The position numbers and the translations under genes were made by a program. A stretch of 13,966 nt of DNA from Xanthoparmelia taractica. Taxonomy: Eukaryota; Ascomycota; Lecanoromycetes; Lecanorales; Parmeliaceae. This document shows positions 9,224-13,966 of this stretch, piece after piece. The stretch's first letter is position 1. Every line of letters begins with the position of its first letter. The notes beneath the pieces were generated by a model. That model was not told where the DNA came from. It was given only the letters and a program-made list of their open reading frames with translations, and ran no database searches. The stretch lies in contig JANQBS010000562.1 of NCBI GenBank assembly GCA_033085395.1, forward strand, positions 1-13,966. Direction: 5' to 3'.

Positions 9224-9327
9224 TTCCCGTTAATTTTAGTATACTATCACCAACGAATTTATTTGCTTAATTAACAAGGTTTTTCTACATACCTCAACAT
9301 ATATAACTTTAGTATATATATAATAGC

Positions 9328-9345
9328 AAGCGAGGTCGCTCGCTT
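9328..9345. repeat. 7-bp stem hairpin followed by T run
   Basis: AAGCGAG (9328-9334) and CTCGCTT (9339-9345) pair around a GTCG loop, and TTTTCTTCT follows. It lies 22 bp before the 3' LTR. It keeps high GC in an AT-rich setting. A role in element RNA folding or priming is possible but unsupported. Confidence 0.5.
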
Positions 9346-9367
9346 TTTCTTCTAGTTCGGCGAATAC

Positions 9368-9511
9368 TATCACGAAAAGCGCACTTGCCAAGCCAATCGA
9401 GAATAGCTAAGGTAAGTGCTTAACAGACTGACCCTAACTTAGATAGAATTTTCCAACTTAGAATAATTAAGAATTAGACACTCAACTAACCTTACACCCT
9501 TTGCTGTTACA
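9368..9511 (+). repeat. 3' LTR (144 bp)
   Basis: It begins TATCAC, where the 5' LTR has TGTCAC, and ends TGTTACA. It is exactly as long as the 5' LTR, with transitions only between them. At GACTGACCC here versus GACTAGCCC in the 5' LTR, each copy appears to have lost a different G of an ancestral GG, so both LTRs mutated independently after insertion. The right arm of the internal inverted repeat is GGTAAGTGC here. Confidence 0.92.
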
Positions 9512-9516
9512 ATATT
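9512..9516. repeat. Target-site duplication, right copy (ATATT)
   Basis: Identical to 1869-1873 and directly adjacent to the end of the 3' LTR. Confidence 0.85.
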
Positions 9517-11400
9517 ATTAAGTAACTCTACGCGATTTCTTACTCGTTTAGCCCTCTATATCTAACTATTAATATCAAGATATTAATAATTTCGATACGT
9601 TTATTCGAGCGTATTTTAGTATATCTCTATCTAAGATATTTAATTAGACTTAACTTCTTAATTCGATTCTTTTAATATTATATTCCAGTGATTTAAACGT
9701 AAAAGTATTATCTATTTATAAAGATATCTTATATTTAATTAAGTCTCGCTATAATAGATAATTAACTTCTCACGAGTCGTCTTTAAAGTCTCGCGAAGTT
9801 CGACTTTTCACGAAATTCGCTTACGTCTTAGCTTTCGAGTCTCCTTCTTAATATAATTAAATAATCTATTATAGATATTAAATATATAATAAATTATTAA
9901 CTTATTATTCTTACTTATTAGCTTTATAAAAGTATAAAAAAGTCTAATTAATTTAATTAAATATTCGACTTACGATTATTTATTTACGCTAAGTTTAAGA
10001 AAGTCGTTTAATTTCTTCTTAAAAAAGCGATCGATATCGCTACGAAGTATATAAGATCGTATTAATATATAATAGATTAACTTTCAACGAACTTTAATAT
10101 TCTTAAATAATTTAGATACGCGTTTTTACTAATATAGCTTTTTATCGATAAATGAATAATATTAATTAATTAAGTTATAAGTATTATTAAGTCGTATAGA
10201 TTAAAGCTCGAAGAAATATTTCTTACGCTAACTATTAGCATTAATATAGATTCTTATCTTACGAATTTATATATATTAGATATTAATAATAACTAAAATA
10301 ATAACTAGAATTTATATATCTTAGCTAAATTTATTAATAGATCTTTTTCTTATCTTTGAATAGTATTCTATTTCTTTAAATTATATTAGCTTTTTTAAAA
10401 GTCCTCGTTAATTAGATTAACGCGAATCTTATTAAGAAGCTCTTATAAGAATAATTAAATAATATACGCTATATAGAGAATATATTTAAGATTTCTCGTA
10501 TTCTATTCTTTAAGATTAAATAAATTATTAAACTCGCTCTATAAAAGAACCTCGATTAAATCACGAAAGAGTGTATTATTATTAATCGCATTATCGATTA
10601 TTAAAGTTATAATTCGCGTCTCAAGTATATGCTTCTTAAGAATCGATTATACAAGATTTACAAACTTCGTATTAGTGTGTTTATTCTCGATATACTCGAA
10701 TCTTAAAAGCTTCTTATAATATCTTCAATCGTGATTAATAAAGAAGTTAAGAAGTATAAAATACGACTAATGATTATTAGTCGATTAGCTATTTAAGGCT
10801 AAAGATATCTTGATATTATTATTTAATAGACTCGTATATAGATTTAACTTAATCTTTTTAACTTTAAAAAATAATCGATTTTTAATTATAAATATAGAAT
10901 TTATATTTACGAGAGAATTAAGATAGCGAAAGATTCGTAATATCTCTAAATTATCGATAATAGTAAATAAGACGTCTATAGCTATAATTCAATAACGGAA
11001 TTACTCGGAGAAATTCGTACGAGTAAGATATCTATTATCTAGCTTTATCTTAATATCTTTCTTTAATCGTCTCTAAAGCGTAAGATATTAATTCTAATTA
11101 TTATTTTAATTATTAAATATTAAATAAATTAAATAGATATTATATTTATCGTTGATAATACTTAATAATTATCGTCTACTAAAGTATACTAAGACTCGAC
11201 TTTCGTACGTATACTTTCAATTTAAGATATAAATCTATTTTCGTAGTATTATAACCTATTAATAAGTAAATAAGAATATTATCGCAATAATAATATATAA
11301 TATATAACTCTTTAGTAGATCAAAGGGCGTAATCTTAAAAATATTTTTATTTCGCAGTCTTTTAAACTATAGAGCCTTAGTTTACTCTCTATCGGCGATT
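9512..11400 (-). pseudogene. hAT transposase, N-terminal and central fragment, split by retrotransposon
   Basis: On the minus strand this reads as a hAT-superfamily transposase, the enzyme that cuts and pastes the element. From about 11,210 to 11,040 there is a possible BED-type zinc finger with Tyr in both expected Cys positions. Then SLALNS* (10,805-10,785) stands where the first catalytic Asp followed by Trp is expected, and NFFINHD*RYYKKLLRFEYIENKHT follows in hAT order. DNAINNN (10,575-10,598) keeps the second Asp. YIAYII*LFL*ELLNKI (about 10,435-10,480) is the conserved cysteine/His-Ile-Gln-Leu region. After a one-base frame change between about 10,300 and 10,440, the frame KIRIYINANS*RKKYFFEL and a long helical part run to 9512. 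Stops are of TAA/TAG type. The frame joins the fragment at 1873 across the retrotransposon. The start codon is not identifiable; an intron instead of a frameshift is possible. Confidence 0.78.
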
Positions 11401-12300
11401 GAGATTCTTAATCTAATTTCTAACTACTTAACTTATCTTTAATTATTAATTCATTTATATATTATACTTAACTTCGTTATAAATAAAGTAAGGTTTTTTA
11501 TCTTTAAACTCTAATTTCTCTAAAGTAATAACGATAATATCTTAACTCTTATCGAAAGAATAATCGTTAATAGCTATGATACTATCTATAATATCGAACG
11601 ATATAGCACTAACTGCGATATCGAATAATATAATAAAATTTAAGATTTGAGAGAAAATATAATAGCTTAAATAAAGATAGATAATATTTATAAAAAATAT
11701 AGAATATTATAAAAGACGCGTCTTATAGTAATACTTAGCTTTAAATCTAGCTTTAACTATTTAAAATTAATAACTAATATAAAGACTATATAATATATAA
11801 ATTAATATATAAGATAAATGTTTCTTCGCTATAGCGTATTAATTAAATTTTATTAAATGCTAATAAAAGAAGTAGAGATTAATAAATATAAGAATATAAA
11901 GATTAGAGACCGAAGCGCGCGAGAGACTAACTCTTTAATATAATTATACGATAGTACTAGTCGCTAATAAATTAACTTAATAAGAGAATTTAATAAATTT
12001 AAGTATATCTAATATAAAATAAATATATAGATTTAAGAAGAGACTAAATTAGAGTATATTTAATATAGATTAATATATAGAATAGATTAATATATTAATT
12101 AGATTTCTTTCTACGCGAGTTTAAATCTCTATAATTAATACTTCAATAATTATCTAAGTTCGAATCTCTATTCTAATTATAATTCTAATAATTATTCTTA
12201 AAGTCCTTTTTTTTAAATAATTCTCTAACGTTAATAATACTCTAATATTCTCTAAAATTTTCTTTCTATTCTTTTTTTCTCGATAAGAATAACGCTCGCA
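11401..12300. other. No gene recognised; AT-rich relic sequence
   Basis: This should contain the 5' end and terminal inverted repeat of the hAT element, but I could not find a convincing counterpart of the candidate terminus at 763. CpA and TpG become very rare from about 11,640 onward, which may mark passage out of the hAT element. There is a 12-bp palindrome, AAGACGCGTCTT, at 11,713-11,724 and a small GC-rich patch around 11,910-11,925. No RNA gene or intact frame is visible. Confidence 0.4.
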
Positions 12301-13320
12301 ATTATAAATAATATCGTAAACTCGTATAAATCTAACTCTTCTCTTTTAGTTATTAATAATATTATAGAAATACTTAAAAATATTTTTATATTTTTACTTA
12401 AATCTTTTAACGTTAAGAAGTTATATAATTGAAAGAGATTTAAGATTTAATTTAAATCGATAAGAAAGTCGTAAGAATTAAAAGCTAATAGTAAGTTTAT
12501 AGAATAAATATTTTTATTTTTATTAATATTATTTTTAAGCTCGCGTATTATAAGAGATTCGCTATATATAAAAATTAACGAATTTAATTATATTACAAAA
12601 AGCGTTTACTTAACTAGTAAAAAAGATTCTAAGACTTATTAAAAAAGAGATTTTCGAATTTAATTCTTTATTTTAAGCGTACTTTAAGAATTAATAAAAA
12701 TTAGAATTATCTTTAAATTAAATAATAGATCTTATTTTTCTTATTAAAAAGTAATTATAATTAATTCTTATATAGTCGCGTAATTATACGCATTTTACGT
12801 AAAAAGAGTTACTTTATAAGCTAAGAATATATAGCTTATTCATAGCTTATGAAATAAGATAATTATTTATTAATTCGAATAAGGCATATAATAATTAAAA
12901 TTATAACTAGAATTCTAAGATACTCTTAAGATTAATTATTATAATTTATATAGCTAGCGATTTCTTTAATTAAGAGATTAAAACTATCTATATTAAATAC
13001 GAGAAGTTTAAAATTAGCGAACATATTATTATAATCTTGAATAATAAGATTATACGCTCTTCTCGTATTTATCGCATTAAGATTAAACTCGAAACTTCTC
13101 GTATTATTATATTTAAAGTATCTATCTTAAATATAACTAATTATATTACGATATATAACTTTCTCTCGATAATTAAAGAATATATATAAAGATAATATAA
13201 TATCGAAAAAGATATATTTCTTCTAAATAGATTAGCGATAATTAAAATAATAATTAGAAATATATAGATATATTAAAATTATAAATAGATATATATGTTC
13301 TTCTCTAAGATAGCTTTTTA
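12301..13320 (+). pseudogene. Unidentified degraded frame, Gln-rich coiled-coil-like end
   Basis: One plus-strand frame can be followed across about 1 kb without a visible shift. Its first 40 codons (12,301-12,420) have no stop, and 12,301-12,780 has about half the stops expected in such AT-rich DNA. It reads as a Ser/Asn then Lys-rich stretch, including SFNVKKLYN*KRFK and SYKSNSSLLVINN. From about 12,830 the stops become dense but are nearly all TAA/TAG, and if these were Gln codons the segment (for example LRD*NYLY*IREV) would be a Gln-rich coiled coil. The opposite strand is also rather open at 12,900-13,140, so the coding strand is not certain. I recognise no domain. It may belong to the same repeat family as the edges of the window. 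Confidence 0.3.
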
Positions 13321-13858
13321 AATTCTTATAATCTAGCTCTATAAGTTTACGTAGCAGAGATCTATTAGTCTTTCGCCACACGTTCTATATATTAATAAAT
13401 AAACGTATCTTTATATTCGATACGTATTTTCGCTCGAGATTCTACTTATACGCGAATAGCTTAATATTTAATAATTAATCGTTCTTTTCAAGTTTTAATA
13501 GATCGTAGCGCTTATAATCTAAAATATTATCTCTCTCTCTAATAATTAAAAAGATCTCGTCTATTATATAATTAAAATAAATACTTTTTTATTAAAAATA
13601 ATTATATACTTTACTTTATTTTTTATCTTCTATATTTTCTTATAACGAGTTATTATTTTTATCGATATAAATTATTATTCTAAAATAAATCTAAAGCCGA
13701 AGACGCCGAGTAATAATATTATTATATACGTCTTATATAATTCTATTTTAAGTATTAGCTTAAAAGAACTAATAATTAAAATAATAATTATAAAGATAAG
13801 TAAATATTATCTAAAGTCGATTTCTTGCTGGCGAAGGATTTTAATATATATTTTTCGC
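13321..13858. other. No gene recognised; AT-rich relic sequence
   Basis: RIP-type AT-rich sequence with some CpG-containing patches (for example 13,695-13,710). It continues the repeat family of the right edge beyond the point where the left copy is cut off. No frame, RNA gene or terminal repeat could be supported. Confidence 0.4.
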
Positions 13859-13966
13859 TATAAGTCTAAAGTAGTTACGAATTCGCTAGTCTTTTTATAA
13901 GCATAAATACGATAATTCTTAATAACGTTATTAGCTTTCTTTACGCGTTTTAATTTCTTTTTCTTA
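13859..13966 (-). repeat. Inverted copy of the left-edge repeat, cut by window end
   Basis: The reverse complement of this segment aligns without gaps to 655-762. I count about ten differences in 108 positions, all transitions. It carries the same Lys/Arg-rich frame on the minus strand. The copy reaches the window end, so the match to 1-655 probably continues outside. Unlike the left copy it goes on past the homology break, into 13,858 and below, with sequence unrelated to the hAT terminus. Confidence 0.85.

Larger units (their letters stand above)
8920..9367 (+). other. Retrotransposon 3' untranslated region
   Basis: This lies between the end of pol and the 3' LTR. A possible remnant of the pol tail extends to about 9060 in another frame. 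It holds a short ATT run (9121-9135), a 22-bp tandem duplication and a hairpin (both listed separately). The bases just before the 3' LTR, GTTCGGCGAATAC, do not form the polypurine tract expected as primer for second-strand synthesis; it may be lost by mutation or be atypical. Confidence 0.6.
1874..9511 (+). mobile_element. Complete but inactive Ty3/Gypsy chromovirus LTR retrotransposon
   Basis: The element is 7638 bp long, bounded by two 144-bp LTRs and a 5-bp target-site duplication. The internal region carries, in order on the plus strand, a primer-binding site, leader, gag, protease, reverse transcriptase, RNase H, integrase and chromodomain. The order RT-RNase H before integrase assigns it to Ty3/Gypsy, and the C-terminal chromodomain to the chromoviruses. 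The whole protein-coding part lies in one frame from about 2837 to 7735 and then, after an apparent one-base deletion, in a second frame to about 8919. Many in-frame TAA/TAG/TGA codons and loss of catalytic residues show that it is dead. It sits inside a hAT transposase gene in the opposite orientation. Confidence 0.93.

Noticed and set aside
1874..9511. Endogenous virus with an envelope gene
   Set aside because: No envelope-like frame with signal peptide or membrane anchor occurs between the chromodomain and the 3' LTR. The element is an ordinary fungal chromovirus-type retrotransposon.
11713..11724. 12-bp palindrome AAGACGCGTCTT as a regulatory site or element end
   Set aside because: CpG-containing palindromes survive RIP and stand out by chance. 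No duplication or repeat partner is nearby.
9641..12640. GACTTA-type sequences (near 9646 and 12,632) as the partner of a hAT 8-bp target duplication at 755-762
   Set aside because: The sequence beside them does not resemble the inverted counterpart of the candidate terminus at 763.
1..13966. tRNA, rRNA, CRISPR array, bacterial operon or intact host gene
   Set aside because: No spaced direct repeats, no tRNA cloverleaf or rRNA sequence, and no long intact frame could be recognised. Composition and content are those of a fungal transposon graveyard.

Overview
This window looks like a piece of an AT-rich, repeat-filled isochore from a filamentous ascomycete (Pezizomycotina) genome, not prokaryotic DNA. 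I see no intact host gene. What I can recognise are old transposable elements carrying the signature of repeat-induced point mutation (RIP). TpA is abundant and CpA/TpG are depleted, almost absent in long stretches right of about 11,400, while CpG is kept. The frames that still align to known proteins are interrupted almost only by TAA, TAG and TGA standing where CAA, CAG or TGG would be expected.

Layout. (1) 1-762: an unidentified, heavily mutated repeat; its last ~108 bp (655-762) recur inverted at the right edge (13859-13966). (2) 763-1873: the 3' part of a hAT-superfamily DNA transposon on the minus strand, with a possible element terminus near 763 and the hATC dimerisation domain around 1440-1680. 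(3) 1874-9511: a complete but dead Ty3/Gypsy chromovirus-type LTR retrotransposon on the plus strand. It has two 144-bp LTRs, a probable primer-binding site, a gag-pol frame (gag, protease, reverse transcriptase, RNase H, integrase, chromodomain) and a 3' untranslated part. It is flanked by a 5-bp target-site duplication, ATATT. (4) 9512-about 11,400: the N-terminal and central part of the same hAT transposase on the minus strand; its reading frame runs into the left-hand fragment once the retrotransposon and one ATATT copy are removed. (5) about 11,400-13,858: extremely AT-rich relic sequence with one unidentified plus-strand coding-like frame (12,301-13,320). (6) 13,859-13,966: the inverted copy of the left-edge repeat.

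History read from the sequence. A hAT element was already present, the chromovirus jumped into its transposase gene in the opposite orientation, and RIP mutated everything. The retrotransposon keeps many more CpA/TpG sites than the far right flank, so the layers appear to have had different exposure to RIP. All 11 LTR differences and all 10 inverted-repeat differences that I counted are transitions. Catalytic residues of protease, reverse transcriptase, RNase H and integrase are replaced by G-to-A or C-to-T changes, so none of these proteins can be active.

I found no convincing previously undescribed biological system. The best leads are the nested insertion, the layered mutation pattern, the unidentified inverted repeat and the unidentified frame on the right. 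Coordinates of element boundaries other than the LTR retrotransposon are approximate.
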